DNA from: G963923945 sp965199175
GTDB taxonomy: Bacteria; Pseudomonadota; Alphaproteobacteria; G963923945
Length of the DNA: 64,000 bases
Direction of reading: 5' to 3'
Assembly (NCBI GenBank): GCA_965199175.1
Contig: OZ240684.1
Location: forward strand, 806,001-870,000
Shown: in pieces, positions 17,478 through 26,475 of the stretch
How the letters are laid out: each line of letters opens with the position of its first letter
Position numbering within the stretch: the first letter of the stretch is position 1
Notes under the pieces: model-generated
What the model saw: only the letters and a program-made list of their open reading frames with translations
Database searches by the model: none
Told to the model about the DNA's origin: nothing
Position numbers and translations under genes: made by a program

Positions 17478-18863
17478 TTAATAGAATGCGCTGGCTTCTG
17501 ATACCACAGCCGATTGAACGGTGTGAGCAGCCCGGTGGCGCATAACCACATGAGCCACACTGGCCAGGGCAATCCCTTTTTGGCGTAATGTTGGCAACCA
17601 GCTGGCCAATGCGGCGATGGTATTTTGGTGAGGGTGGCCGATTCCCACCGCATACCCCCGACGCCGGGCAATATTTTCCAAAGCATCCAGCTGTGCATTG
17701 ATTGTTTCAGAATCACGCTGATGATCAAGGAAAATATGACGGCGGACATGCGGAATGCCGGAAGACTCAGCAATGCTTGAACCCAGGGTATCCGGGCTGG
17801 TTACCGAATCAAGAAAAAGCAAGCCACGCCTGGCCAAAGAAGACATCACCACACGCATCCCATCAGGATCAGTGGTAAAAGCACTGCCCATATGATTGTT
17901 AATCCCGACATAACCATCGAAACGAGATAAGGCCCAATCAAGGCGGACCAGAATATCCTCTTCATTCATGCTGCCATCAAGAACATTGGGACCCGGATCA
18001 TGGGAGCGATCATGCGGCTGCATCGGGACATGAACCATGACTTCATGACCGGCATGACGCATAGCAGCAGTCTGAGTGGACAGATCATCTGCATACGGCA
18101 AAAAAGAAATTGTCAACGGACCAGGGAGTTTGGAAACCTGTTTTAGTGCCCGGTTATTCAGACCAAAATCATCCATGACAATAGCGATAAAGGGCTGATC
18201 TGAGCCATGAGAAGACGGCGTTGCAGCATAACGCAACCAGTCAGGCGCAGTGTCAGAACCAATCAATGCGGCCAATTCGTCAAATGTCTGACGATCTTCG
18301 AAGGGTGAATCTGATACAGAATGCGGATGAAGAACCGGGCGTTTGGTTGAGACCTGGTGATGTTCTCGTGTGAGTTGATCCGGGGACCGTCCTTTTAATT
18401 GCCGTTTTGTTGGAGGACCTTGCCCTCTGGTAAGAGTCTGCACTGAGCCTTCCTTATCAGGAACCGGCCGGGCCGAATCATCATCGGTCAATGCTGTCTT
18501 TGACGTTGTCACGGATGATGTTTCTGACGTCTTTTGTGAAGATGCTGTCGATGTTGGTGTGGTTGCTGTCAGCGTGATTTTTTCAAAATCAGCCGGTTCG
18601 GGAAGAGAACCTTCATCTTTCTCAGGAGACGATACCGCGATACCGTGCGGATCTGGGCTTGAATGGTTTCCCGCGCGCAGACCAGTTGATGATTCGGGGG
18701 ATGATTTTTCCGCCAATGGCGGAACAACAACCGAAACGCTCAACGGTTGCGGGTCCCGTGAAAACGAGACAATCATCAAAACAACCGCTGCCGAGAAAGA
18801 GAAGACCGATACGAGAACAATCTTCAGGGTATCCGTGAGCCAGCGCATCCCATTCACAATCAT
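17478..18863 (-). CDS. Divergent polysaccharide deacetylase family protein (YibQ type)
   Basis: 461 aa. One N-terminal membrane helix (about 14-32), a long Ser/Thr/Pro-rich linker to about residue 220, then a divergent polysaccharide deacetylase domain: PFIAIVMDDFGLN, LTISFLPYADD, GHEVMVHVPMQP, GYVGINNHMGSAFT and AVGIGHPHQNTI. The conserved Asp and His pattern suggests a metal-dependent hydrolase on the periplasmic side; substrates in this family are not well established. It converges with trpE with a 29-bp gap. Confidence 0.9.
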   Translation of the reverse strand: MIVNGMRWLTDTLKIVLVSVFSFSAAVVLMIVSFSRDPQPLSVSVVVPPLAEKSSPESSTGLRAGNHSSPDPHGIAVSSPEKDEGSLPEPADFEKITLTATTPTSTASSQKTSETSSVTTSKTALTDDDSARPVPDKEGSVQTLTRGQGPPTKRQLKGRSPDQLTREHHQVSTKRPVLHPHSVSDSPFEDRQTFDELAALIGSDTAPDWLRYAATPSSHGSDQPFIAIVMDDFGLNNRALKQVSKLPGPLTISFLPYADDLSTQTAAMRHAGHEVMVHVPMQPHDRSHDPGPNVLDGSMNEEDILVRLDWALSRFDGYVGINNHMGSAFTTDPDGMRVVMSSLARRGLLFLDSVTSPDTLGSSIAESSGIPHVRRHIFLDHQRDSETINAQLDALENIARRRGYAVGIGHPHQNTIAALASWLPTLRQKGIALASVAHVVMRHRAAHTVQSAVVSEASAFY

Positions 18864-19054
18864 GTCTGATCCATTATAACCCAGAAACCTGCCGGTGTCC
18901 TGTATATCAGAACCTGGCGGGTTTTATTCGTGGGTGATGTTATCGGCAATTTACTGGAATTTTTCAACATATAGATTGCATATACCGGATTTTTACAAAA
19001 TATAGATCAAAATATAGATACAGCGGGTGCTTTTTATCAAACCTGCTACCACTG

Positions 19055-19096
19055 TTATGGATGAAAAATAGTCAATTATGGATGAAAAACAGTCAA
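19055..19096. repeat. 21-bp tandem duplication
   Basis: TTATGGATGAAAAATAGTCAA at 19055-19075 is followed by the same unit with one change at 19076-19096. It lies in an AT-rich gap upstream of the deacetylase gene and is not in a convincing coding frame. Confidence 0.85.
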
Positions 19097-19099
19097 TCT

Positions 19100-19577
19100 T
19101 TTTGTGAATATCTCTGTAAATAATCAATCTTAAGTAAATTCTTCCCCTTCCCGGTCTTCGTCTCCCTCCGGGGTGATGGGACTCCGGTTAATGGTCCTGA
19201 GGTTCAGTGACCGGTTTTTTTGGTTCTCTTGCGCTCTTTCAATCTCAGAAGTCTTCTTCTGTGCCCCCGGCAACCAATCGGCCTTTTATCTGGCGGGGAA
19301 TCAACAGGTGATGGTGAGGCCAGGTTGGCTGAGAATGAACGGAGTAGAGAAGAAACTGAGGAAAGGATCGATGAGTTACAAATGAATTTGGTGACTACGC
19401 GGGGCCGGATGGACCGACTGTCCCCGTCATCGGATAATTGCGCTCAATATGGCCGGACCACTGATCCTTTATCGAAGACCGGCGACGAGCCGCAGAAGAA
19501 AAACTGGGCGCTGGTCGCGCCGCCCAGTCCGGAAGACAAAAAGGATGATGGGGAAAAGGGAGATGATCGCCAGATTG
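19100..19577. other. Unassigned stretch, possible degenerate gene
   Basis: No convincing gene. A plus-strand frame from 19220 runs 200 codons with a charged helical part (ENERSREETEERIDELQ) near 19330-19385, but its 3' half is antisense to the better supported gene at 19578-20168 and then becomes cysteine- and tyrosine-rich nonsense-like sequence. It may be a remnant of a plus-strand gene cut by rearrangement. Confidence 0.3.
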
Positions 19578-20168
19578 TCAGCTGTTTGTGTAATGACTGT
19601 TTTGAGGCATATGGGAGTATCCAATACTCGTACGATAATCATCGTAAATTCTGTTACTGGTCTCAGTACTGCTTTCGTAACTCATGCTATGCTGGCTGCT
19701 TCCCAAAACATCACTCTGTCTCGGTTTGGTATGGGTGGTTATTTCTTGCCAATACCGATGATCTCCCCGCAAACGCCGATAAAAGGCGTAGGAAATGTAG
19801 AATGGAACCCGGAGAAACATAATAGAGAAGGCAAGAACAACCAAGGTTGCAAGGATAGTTGCTGCAATTCCTTCAAAAGGAAAGTTGTCGGAAATTGTTT
19901 GAAATCCCATATAACAAAACATACCTATAGCTGGTCCAAAGGTGATCACTTTAATCCATGCAGGCCATTCAAGGGGTGGTTCGGTGGTCTCAATTACTCC
20001 TGGGGTTGCCTGGGGCACTATACCCTTATTTTTCAGTTTCCGCAAAGCCCAGCTGGAAAGACCTTTGGCCACCCATTGCTGCATGGTCGGGTAGTAGACG
20101 GCTCCCCGGGCTTCCAAAGCATCCGCCTGCTCTCTGGTCTTGGCGGCAAAAGCATAGATGGTCGTCAT
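19578..20168 (-). CDS. Hypothetical membrane protein
   Basis: 196 aa from ATG 20168. Not recognised. The N-terminal 60 residues (TTIYAFAAKTREQADALEA) form a soluble segment with a helical SSWALRKLKNKG part. Two membrane helices follow, at about residues 72-92 (VITFGPAIGMFCYMGFQTI) and 98-120 (IAATILATLVVLAFSIMFL). The C-terminal tail is Ser/Tyr/Arg-rich and polar. It sits next to a DUF1640 coiled-coil gene on the same strand, inserted between trpE and trpG. Function unknown. Confidence 0.6.
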   Translation of the reverse strand: MTTIYAFAAKTREQADALEARGAVYYPTMQQWVAKGLSSWALRKLKNKGIVPQATPGVIETTEPPLEWPAWIKVITFGPAIGMFCYMGFQTISDNFPFEGIAATILATLVVLAFSIMFLRVPFYISYAFYRRLRGDHRYWQEITTHTKPRQSDVLGSSQHSMSYESSTETSNRIYDDYRTSIGYSHMPQNSHYTNS

Positions 20169-20300
20169 TGCTCTCATCCTTCTGGTTGTTTCTTCAATCA
20201 TCCCTGGTATTCAAACCGGGATAGGGTTTGGGGATGGTTCAGCTTTTCTTCTCTGAACTTTTACACCCTTTCCCCCTCTCTTTTTTTACGGGTTTATCAC

Positions 20301-20735
20301 TCAAAACAGCTTAATCAAAGCAGCCAGGACCGCCGTTTGGCCCAGCAAAGTCCCAAACATCCATTTCAGAATATCAATTTTAGATTCCGCAATATCTTTC
20401 TTCAGCGTGTTCTCAAGTTCTTTAATATCCCGCCTGGTTTCAGCCCTCAGTTCCGCAATATCCCGCTTGGTTTCGGCTTTTAGTTCCTCAATATCTTTTT
20501 TGCTTGCCAGACGCAGTTCCTCAATATCTCGTTTGACTTCCTCAATATCTTTCTTGGTCGCCAGGCGTAATTGTTCAATATCTCGTTTGACTTCCTCAAT
20601 ATCTTTCTTGCTTGCCAGTTTATATTCCAGCAGGCGCGATTGTTCTTCAGCCAGAACCTCAGCCTGGGGTTCCGGCATTCCGGCTTTGGTCAGACGCTTA
20701 ACAAAGCTGTGGGTATCAAAAGCAACCGATTCCAT
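20301..20735 (-). CDS. DUF1640-type coiled-coil membrane protein
   Basis: 144 aa from ATG 20735; the frame is open to 20777. The N-terminus (FDTHSFVKRLTKAGMPEPQAE) is the typical start of DUF1640/CCDC90-like proteins. A long coiled coil follows, made of 18-residue repeats (LASKKDIEEVKRDIEELR and variants), with a C-terminal membrane helix (MFGTLLGQTAVLAALIKLF). Such genes are scattered in alphaproteobacteria, often as accessory genes; no function is established. The DNA repeat of 54 bp could expand or contract in frame. Confidence 0.85.
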   Translation of the reverse strand: MESVAFDTHSFVKRLTKAGMPEPQAEVLAEEQSRLLEYKLASKKDIEEVKRDIEQLRLATKKDIEEVKRDIEELRLASKKDIEELKAETKRDIAELRAETRRDIKELENTLKKDIAESKIDILKWMFGTLLGQTAVLAALIKLF

Positions 20736-20777
20736 GGTGTTCTCAGTATGATCGAGTGGGTGAAAAAGGTCAATCAA

Positions 20778-21099
20778 TGGCTCCGGGAGAACCTTCTCTC
20801 ACAATCATTTCACTCTGCCTTTCTCCTTTCTTTTCCTTTTGGTCAGGGAGTACTTTCATGAAGATCGATTATGCATGTCGGCATTATATTTATCTGTATA
20901 TGATCTCTTTGGTTTTATTTTAATTGAGAGTTCTGTGCCGTTTACGTTATGGAATATGGTTTGCGAAACTGTATAGATAACATTCTGTATAGATAACATT
21001 CTGTATATATTGCCTGCATAATATATTACCTGCATACATAAGCATCCGGACGCATATATATATGATGATCTCCATCCCTGTCGGCGGAAATTCACCATC
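20778..21099. other. Intergenic region before trpG
   Basis: AT-rich, no gene seen. It carries tandem duplications near 20965-21035 (tgtatagataacattc twice, then variants of ttgcctgcataatat). A promoter for trpGDC is expected here, but no single pair of hexamers stands out. Confidence 0.5.
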
Positions 21100-21678
21100 A
21101 TGATTCTGCTTATCGATAATTACGATAGCTTCACTTATAATTTGGTTCATTATCTGGGCGAACTGGGTGCGGAAGTCAGCGTAAAACGCAATGATGCCAT
21201 AACATCCCGGGAAGCCCTGGATATGGGAGCATCAGGAATTGTCATCTCACCAGGGCCGTGCGACCCGGATCGCTCAGGGATTTGCCTCGACCTGATCACA
21301 GAGAATGCCGCCAGAGGAAAATCAGCCTTGCCGATATTCGGTGTTTGCCTTGGGCATCAGGCCATCGGCCAGGCTTTTGGTGGCAAAGTGGTGCGGGCAC
21401 CACAACCCATGCACGGAAAAGTGAGCCAGATCATTCATCATCAACAAAGCATCCTGAAGAATTTACCCAGCCCCTTTTCAGCAACGCGCTACCACTCCCT
21501 GTTGATTGAACGCAACAGCATGCCGGCTTGCCTGGATATCACAGCCCAAACCGATGACGGTCTCATCATGGGTCTACAGCATCGTGATCTGCCCTTTTAC
21601 GGTGTACAATTTCACCCCGAAAGCATTGCCACTGATCACGGGCACCGCATTTTAGAAAATTTCCTCACATCAATCTGA
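21100..21678 (+). CDS. trpG: Anthranilate synthase component II (glutamine amidotransferase)
   Basis: 192 aa. It supplies ammonia from glutamine to TrpE, and may also serve PabB. Class I amidotransferase features: LIDNYDSFTYNLVHYL at the N-terminus, SPGPCDP, the nucleophile Cys in GVCLGHQAIGQAFGG, and the His/Glu pair in VQFHPESIAT. It is separated from trpE by the deacetylase and two accessory genes, and is followed by trpD and trpC. Confidence 0.97.
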   Translation: MILLIDNYDSFTYNLVHYLGELGAEVSVKRNDAITSREALDMGASGIVISPGPCDPDRSGICLDLITENAARGKSALPIFGVCLGHQAIGQAFGGKVVRAPQPMHGKVSQIIHHQQSILKNLPSPFSATRYHSLLIERNSMPACLDITAQTDDGLIMGLQHRDLPFYGVQFHPESIATDHGHRILENFLTSI

Positions 21679-21716
21679 TTCCTGAATCACGATAACGATT
21701 CCTGAATCACGATAAC
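21677..21716. repeat. Perfect 20-bp tandem duplication after trpG
   Basis: GATTCCTGAATCACGATAAC occurs at 21677-21696 and again at 21697-21716 without change. It begins inside the trpG stop codon. Confidence 0.95.
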
Positions 21717-21820
21717 AGTGTCTTTCCACTATCATTCATTCTTGTAACAGCTATTTTCCTATAACCATCATTTTGGCGACAGGACCGTGATAGAGGATGT
21801 CGCCTTGAGAGGAAAAATTT

Positions 21821-22846
21821 TTGAACGCAATTCAGTCTTATATCAGCCGGTTGACCAATGGCCAAAACCTCACTGAGCATGATGCCCGTGATGCCTTTGA
21901 TATCATGATGCGCGGTGAAGCAACCGATGCTCAGATCGGTGGTTTATTGATGGCTTTACGATGCAAAGGTGAAACCACTGAAGAAATTGTCGGGGCAGCA
22001 AAAGCATTACGGCAAGAGGCAATCATGATCGATTCTCCTTCCGAAGCCATTGATACATGTGGCACTGGCGGCGATGCGAAAGGAAGTTTCAATATTTCAA
22101 CAGCCGCTGCCATTGTTGCAGCAGCTTGTGGTGTTAGAGTTGCTAAACACGGCAACCGGGCTCAGACTTCGAAATCGGGATCAGCCGATGTTTTAGCGGC
22201 TTTGGGCGTTGATCTTGATGCGCCTCTTTCTGCCTGTAGCGATGCGCTCAATCAGGCTGGAGTCTGTTTTCTTATGGCCCCACGCCACCATCAGGCTATG
22301 CGCCATGTTGCTGCAGCACGGCGGGAACTCGGGGTACGCAGCCTGTTTAATCTGGTCGGTCCTCTGGCCAACCCGGCCGGAGCACAGCGTCAACTGGTTG
22401 GTGTTTTTTCCTCCCAATGGGTCACCCCGATGGCCGAAGCTCTCGGACAGTTGGGTTCACAACATGCCTGGGTCGTTCATGGTTGTGATGGTTTGGATGA
22501 AATTACGCTTGCCGGAACAACCGAAGTTGCCGAATGGAAAGATGGAGCCATTCGCCGATTCACCATAGAACCCCGGGATGCCGGACTGGATACAGCCTCA
22601 ACCCAATCCCTGAAAGGTGGTGATGCTGCTGAAAATGCGGCGGCTCTGCGGGGTGTCCTGGCCGGAGACCCTGGTCCCCTACGCGATGTCACCATCATCA
22701 ATGCGGCGGCGGCTTTGATTGTGGCTGGCCGGGTACAAGATCTCGCTGCCGGAGCCAGACAAGCCGCTCAGGCGATTGATTCTGGTCAGGCCGCCGCAAC
22801 GCTTGATCAGCTGGTTGCTACTTACAGCGACCATAAAAACGGGTGA
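21821..22846 (+). CDS. trpD: Anthranilate phosphoribosyltransferase
   Basis: 341 aa, TTG start supported by GAGAGGA nine bases upstream. It transfers phosphoribosyl from PRPP to anthranilate. Conserved features are DTCGTGGDAKGSFNIST (PRPP-binding CGTGGD), VAKHGNRAQTSKSGSADVL, HPxx-type APRHHQAMRHVAAARRELGVRSLFNLVGPLANP and VHGCDGLDEI. Followed by trpC after 16 bp, so probably one transcript with trpG and trpC. Confidence 0.97.
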   Translation: MNAIQSYISRLTNGQNLTEHDARDAFDIMMRGEATDAQIGGLLMALRCKGETTEEIVGAAKALRQEAIMIDSPSEAIDTCGTGGDAKGSFNISTAAAIVAAACGVRVAKHGNRAQTSKSGSADVLAALGVDLDAPLSACSDALNQAGVCFLMAPRHHQAMRHVAAARRELGVRSLFNLVGPLANPAGAQRQLVGVFSSQWVTPMAEALGQLGSQHAWVVHGCDGLDEITLAGTTEVAEWKDGAIRRFTIEPRDAGLDTASTQSLKGGDAAENAAALRGVLAGDPGPLRDVTIINAAAALIVAGRVQDLAAGARQAAQAIDSGQAAATLDQLVATYSDHKNG

Positions 22847-22862
22847 AAGATACAGCACCGGT

Positions 22863-23693
22863 ATGAGTAATATCCTCAATACAATTCTGGAAACCAAGCG
22901 ATCTGATGTGATTGCCCGCCGCAAGGATATTCCGCTGTCTGAGATTGAGAACAAGGCACGCACCCAATCACCACCACGAGGATTTATCCGGGCCCTTCAA
23001 ACCCCGTCTGGTTGTCCTGCCATGATTGCCGAGATTAAAAAAGCCTCACCCAGCCGGGGCGTCATCCGGGCTGATTTTGACCCGGCATCGATTGCGCTGA
23101 GTTATGCAGACAATGGAGCAACCTGTCTGTCTGTTCTGACCGATACGCCTTATTTTCAGGGAGAAGAAAAGCATCTCACAGATGCCCGCCATGCTGTTGA
23201 TCTGCCGGTTTTGCGCAAAGATTTTATCCTTGATCCCTATCAGGTTGCTGAAACCCGCGCGATGGGAGCTGATTGTTTGCTGTTAATTCTTGCCGGGCTG
23301 GACGATACCCAGGCGGCTGAATTAGAGGATGCAGCCTATACATGGAATCTGGATGTCCTGATTGAAACCCATGATGAATGGGAAATTGAACGAGCATTGC
23401 GCCTGCGTTCCCCCCTGATTGGGATCAATAACCGGAACCTCAAAACCCTGGAGGTTACTCTGGAAACGACCAGGAATCTGGCCCCTCTCATTCCCGCCAA
23501 TCGACTGACGGTTTGTGAAAGCGGAATCAAAACTCCTGAACAGATCCGGTTGATGACAGAGCTGGGGGCAGATGCGTTTCTGATTGGTGAAACCCTGCTC
23601 CTTGAAAACAATCCGGGAATGGCCCTGCGCCGATTGATTGAGGGACAAACTGATATCAAAGCCAAAAATCAGAATGAACACACAGCAACATGA
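22863..23693 (+). CDS. trpC: Indole-3-glycerol phosphate synthase
   Basis: 276 aa from ATG 22863 (MSNILNTILETKRSDV); the frame extends upstream into trpD, but this start gives the normal N-terminus. It closes the indole ring in tryptophan synthesis. Visible are AEIKKASPSRGVI, TPYFQGE, LPVLRKDFILDPYQV, GINNRNLKTLEV and CESGIKTPEQI. Not fused to TrpF. It is followed closely by moaC. Confidence 0.97.
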   Translation: MSNILNTILETKRSDVIARRKDIPLSEIENKARTQSPPRGFIRALQTPSGCPAMIAEIKKASPSRGVIRADFDPASIALSYADNGATCLSVLTDTPYFQGEEKHLTDARHAVDLPVLRKDFILDPYQVAETRAMGADCLLLILAGLDDTQAAELEDAAYTWNLDVLIETHDEWEIERALRLRSPLIGINNRNLKTLEVTLETTRNLAPLIPANRLTVCESGIKTPEQIRLMTELGADAFLIGETLLLENNPGMALRRLIEGQTDIKAKNQNEHTAT

Positions 23694-23720
23694 ATACACA
23701 GCAAGACGGAAGAGAATGTG

Positions 23721-24212
23721 ATGACCCAATGGACTCATTTTGATGATTCCGGGGCTGCCCGGATGGTGGATGTTTCCGATAAACCAGTCAGTCAGCGCCA
23801 GGCCATTGCCGAGGGACGTATTGATATGCAGCCGGCCACCCTTGAAAAAATCAAGGACCGGCAAATCGGTAAAGGCGATGTATTAGGGGTTGCCCGTCTG
23901 GCCGCGATTATGGGGGCAAAAAAGGTCGGGGACTTGATTCCACTCTGTCATCCTTTGGGGCTGGATTCGGTAGAGATTGCTTTTGAAACCGATGACAAAG
24001 GCGTCATCATCACAGCCACCTGCCGTGTCCATGGGCGTACAGGGGTAGAAATGGAGGCGATGACCGCGGTTTCTATCGCCGCCCTGACAATTTACGATAT
24101 GTGTAAAGCGATTGATCGGGCGATGTGTATCGGGGCTCTTCGCCTGATCCATAAATCGGGTGGCCGGTCGGGAGATTATTGGGCCGGGGAAACACAAAAA
24201 AACATAACGTAA
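23721..24212 (+). CDS. moaC: Cyclic pyranopterin monophosphate synthase (MoaC)
   Basis: 163 aa. The second step of molybdopterin synthesis, forming cyclic pyranopterin monophosphate from the MoaA product. Conserved features are FDDSGAARMVDVSDK, GDVLGVARLAAIMGAKK, IPLCHPLGLDSVEI and HGRTGVEMEAMTAVSIAAL followed by YDMCKAIDR with the catalytic Asp. GTG 23718 directly precedes the ATG. It leads into moeA after a 45-bp gap with three copies of a taacgtaaaa unit. Confidence 0.97.
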   Translation: MTQWTHFDDSGAARMVDVSDKPVSQRQAIAEGRIDMQPATLEKIKDRQIGKGDVLGVARLAAIMGAKKVGDLIPLCHPLGLDSVEIAFETDDKGVIITATCRVHGRTGVEMEAMTAVSIAALTIYDMCKAIDRAMCIGALRLIHKSGGRSGDYWAGETQKNIT

Positions 24213-24245
24213 AAAATATAACGTAAAAGATGTAACGTAAAAACA
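24213..24245. repeat. Triplicated short unit between moaC and moeA
   Basis: Three imperfect copies of a 14- to 15-bp unit around taacgtaaaa follow the moaC stop region. No coding or terminator structure is seen. Confidence 0.7.
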
Positions 24246-24257
24246 TAGAGCATCCTC

Positions 24258-25502
24258 ATGCGTTCGGTCGAATCAGCCCTGGAAACCATTCTTGCTGCTT
24301 TTCGCCCGGTTGAGACCCAGACCATTGCTTTGACACATGCATTGGGTCGGGTTCTGGCCGAAGATATAACCGCGCGTACCGGTCATCCACCCCGTGATAT
24401 TTCAGCGATGGATGGCTATGCCGTACGATCAGCCGAATTGTATAACCCACCCCATTCATTTCCGGTCGCCGGAATATCGCCAGCCGGAGGCACACCGCCA
24501 GAGATGCCCGGCGGCCAGGTGGTCCGTATCTTCACCGGCGGTGTCATGCCGACAGGTTCTGATGCGGTCATTCTTCAGGAAAATACCCGGAGCCACGGCA
24601 ATAGCGTCACGATTGATGAAACTGTTGAGCCAGGATGTTTCGTTCGCCGGGCCGGTCTTGATTTTGAACAAGGTCAGACTCTCCTGAAACAAGGCCAAAC
24701 CCTGAATGCGCGCACAATCGCTCTTGCAGCAGCAATGAATCACGGCACGATACCTGTATACCGGCAGCCACGGATAGGAATTCTCTCAACAGGCGATGAA
24801 ATTGCCCCTCCCGGCTCTGTTCTTGGTGATCATCAAATCCCCGGTAGCAACGGACCCGGATTGACCGCCTTTGTCCAGGCTCATGGCGGTATCGGGCATG
24901 ATCTGGGGATTGCCCGGGATGATCATGCAGCCCTTAGTCATCAACTATCCCCGGTCATACCGATGGATTCTCAGTCAACCAAAGCAACAGCAAACAGCAA
25001 GATTGATCTCCTGGTGACAACCGGCGGCGTTTCGGTGGGTGACCGGGATTTTGTCCAGGGAAGCCTGGCTGCGATGGGGTTTAAAATTCTGTTTTGGAAG
25101 GTTGCAATGCGACCTGGAAAACCTTTGCTGTTTGGCTGTCTTGGAACCACCCCTGTTCTGGCTCTTCCTGGTAATCCGGTATCAGCAATGGTCTGTGCGC
25201 ATGTTTTTTTACGACCAATTCTCAACCGCCTTCTGGGGATCACCGGGAAAGGCCAGGAAACCATCACCGCCTGCCTGGTTGGTGACCTCCCGGCCAATGG
25301 TCAACGACAGGATTATATGCGCACCCGGCTGAAGTACCGCGAAAATACATGGTTGGCTGAGCCTTTTGACCAACAAGACAGCTCAATGATTGCCACCTTC
25401 GCACAAGCAGATGCTCTCTTAATCCGGCCACCACATGCACCGCCCTTGCCCGCAGGCTCCCCGGTCACGGTTCTGCCCCTGGACCCGGTCTTCCCGGCAT
25501 AA
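24258..25502 (+). CDS. moeA: Molybdopterin molybdotransferase
   Basis: 414 aa. It inserts molybdate into adenylylated molybdopterin. Features are DISAMDGYAVR, FTGGVMPTGSDAVI, GILSTGDEI, GSNGPGLTAFVQAHGG, TTGGVSVGDRDFV, MRPGKPLLFG and LALPGNPVSAMVC. Domain III follows to the C-terminus. A repeated FEQGQTLLKQGQTL segment is visible in domain I/II. Neighbour of moaC in a cofactor pair. Confidence 0.97.
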   Translation: MRSVESALETILAAFRPVETQTIALTHALGRVLAEDITARTGHPPRDISAMDGYAVRSAELYNPPHSFPVAGISPAGGTPPEMPGGQVVRIFTGGVMPTGSDAVILQENTRSHGNSVTIDETVEPGCFVRRAGLDFEQGQTLLKQGQTLNARTIALAAAMNHGTIPVYRQPRIGILSTGDEIAPPGSVLGDHQIPGSNGPGLTAFVQAHGGIGHDLGIARDDHAALSHQLSPVIPMDSQSTKATANSKIDLLVTTGGVSVGDRDFVQGSLAAMGFKILFWKVAMRPGKPLLFGCLGTTPVLALPGNPVSAMVCAHVFLRPILNRLLGITGKGQETITACLVGDLPANGQRQDYMRTRLKYRENTWLAEPFDQQDSSMIATFAQADALLIRPPHAPPLPAGSPVTVLPLDPVFPA

Positions 25503-25547
25503 GGCTGAAAAAAAGTCAGGGATCATTATTTTCTTGACACAAAAAAG

Positions 25548-25562
25548 AACCTAAATAGAACT
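25548..25562. promoter_or_regulatory. LexA box upstream of lexA
   Basis: GAAC-CTAAATA-GAAC is exactly the reverse complement form of the alphaproteobacterial SOS box GTTC-N7-GTTC. A perfect TTGACA -35 hexamer lies at 25535-25540, so bound LexA would cover the promoter. It indicates autoregulation of lexA. Confidence 0.88.
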
Positions 25563-25571
25563 ATCGATCAC

Positions 25572-25620
25572 GGTATTTCTTTGTTCGGTATTTCTTTGTT
25601 CGGTATTTCTTTGTTCGGTC
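25572..25620. repeat. Three 15-bp repeats in the lexA leader
   Basis: CGGTATTTCTTTGTT occurs three times in tandem at 25572-25586, 25587-25601 and 25602-25616, with a partial fourth. Each copy supplies a GTTC across its junction, but at 15-bp rather than the 11-bp period of a LexA box. It lies in the probable 5' untranslated region. Confidence 0.9.
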
Positions 25621-25718
25621 CTTCCCTGGACCTGAGACATTTTTTCATAAAAAGACATCAATAAAACTCTCATAAAGAGTAAAAAGGTCAGCGCGACACA
25701 ACATGAAGGGGACATGTC

Positions 25719-26408
25719 ATGTTAACACGCAAACAGCACCAATTATTGACATATATCCGGCACTGCCTGGAAAAAACCGGTGTATCGCCTTCTTTTGATG
25801 AAATGAAAGAAGAGATGGGCCTCAAATCAAAATCAGGTATTCATCGTCTTATTCTTGGTCTGGAAGAACGCGGATTTATTCATCGGTTGCCCAACCGCGC
25901 CCGGGCTGTAGACGTGATCAGGCTTCCCGATAATACGGCCGGACATGTGCCTTCAGGGGGACAAACTCTGCCGAAAAAAAGTCACCCACAACAAAATGCC
26001 CAGGCCGCCGGAAATGACCAGCGGGTTACAGTTGTGCCTCTTTTAGGACGGGTTGCCGCCGGAACACCGGTCGAAGCCTTACGGGATGAAAAAGCACATA
26101 TTGATCTTCCGGCCCATTTGCTCAGCATGGGAGAACATTTTGCTTTTGAAGTTGAAGACGATTCAATGATTGAAGCAGGAATTTTTAACAAAGATACCGT
26201 GATTGTCCGCCGCTGTAGCATGGCCGGGACCGGGGCCATTATTGTCGCCTTGATTGATCAACGGGAAATCACAATCAGACGGTTACGCCAGCGCGGTGAT
26301 TCGATTGCTTTAGAACCGGCAAATAAAAATTATGAAACCCGTATTTTCGGGCCGGACCGGGTGCATATTCAGGGAAAATTGGTGAGCCTCATCCGGCGTT
26401 ACGAGTAA
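25719..26408 (+). CDS. lexA: LexA repressor with Lys-to-Arg change at the catalytic dyad
   Basis: 229 aa. The N-terminal winged helix (LTRKQHQLLTYIRHCLEKTGVSPSFDEMKEEMGLKSKSGIHRLI) is typical of alphaproteobacterial LexA. The cleavage site is Ala114-Gly115 in GRVAAGTPVEA. The nucleophile is Ser149 in DDSMIEAGI, where the usual preceding Gly is Asp. In the dyad strand, E. coli VTVKRL aligns with ITIRRL, so the catalytic Lys156 equivalent is Arg187 (AGA at 26277-26279). The C-terminus is normal. Lysine at this place is needed for RecA-stimulated self-cleavage in E. coli, so this protein may cleave poorly or not at all. A LexA box precedes the gene. A second LexA elsewhere cannot be excluded. 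Confidence 0.95.
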   Translation: MLTRKQHQLLTYIRHCLEKTGVSPSFDEMKEEMGLKSKSGIHRLILGLEERGFIHRLPNRARAVDVIRLPDNTAGHVPSGGQTLPKKSHPQQNAQAAGNDQRVTVVPLLGRVAAGTPVEALRDEKAHIDLPAHLLSMGEHFAFEVEDDSMIEAGIFNKDTVIVRRCSMAGTGAIIVALIDQREITIRRLRQRGDSIALEPANKNYETRIFGPDRVHIQGKLVSLIRRYE

Positions 26409-26475
26409 AATAATCCGGTATTCTCTCAAAAGCTGTTTATAAGGACAGATCTCAGGAACGCATCCGGGCCGTGGA

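Noticed and set aside
19449..20483. A 344-codon plus-strand ORF
   Set aside because: It is antisense to the 196-aa membrane protein gene for most of its length, and is rich in Cys, Trp and His without family features.
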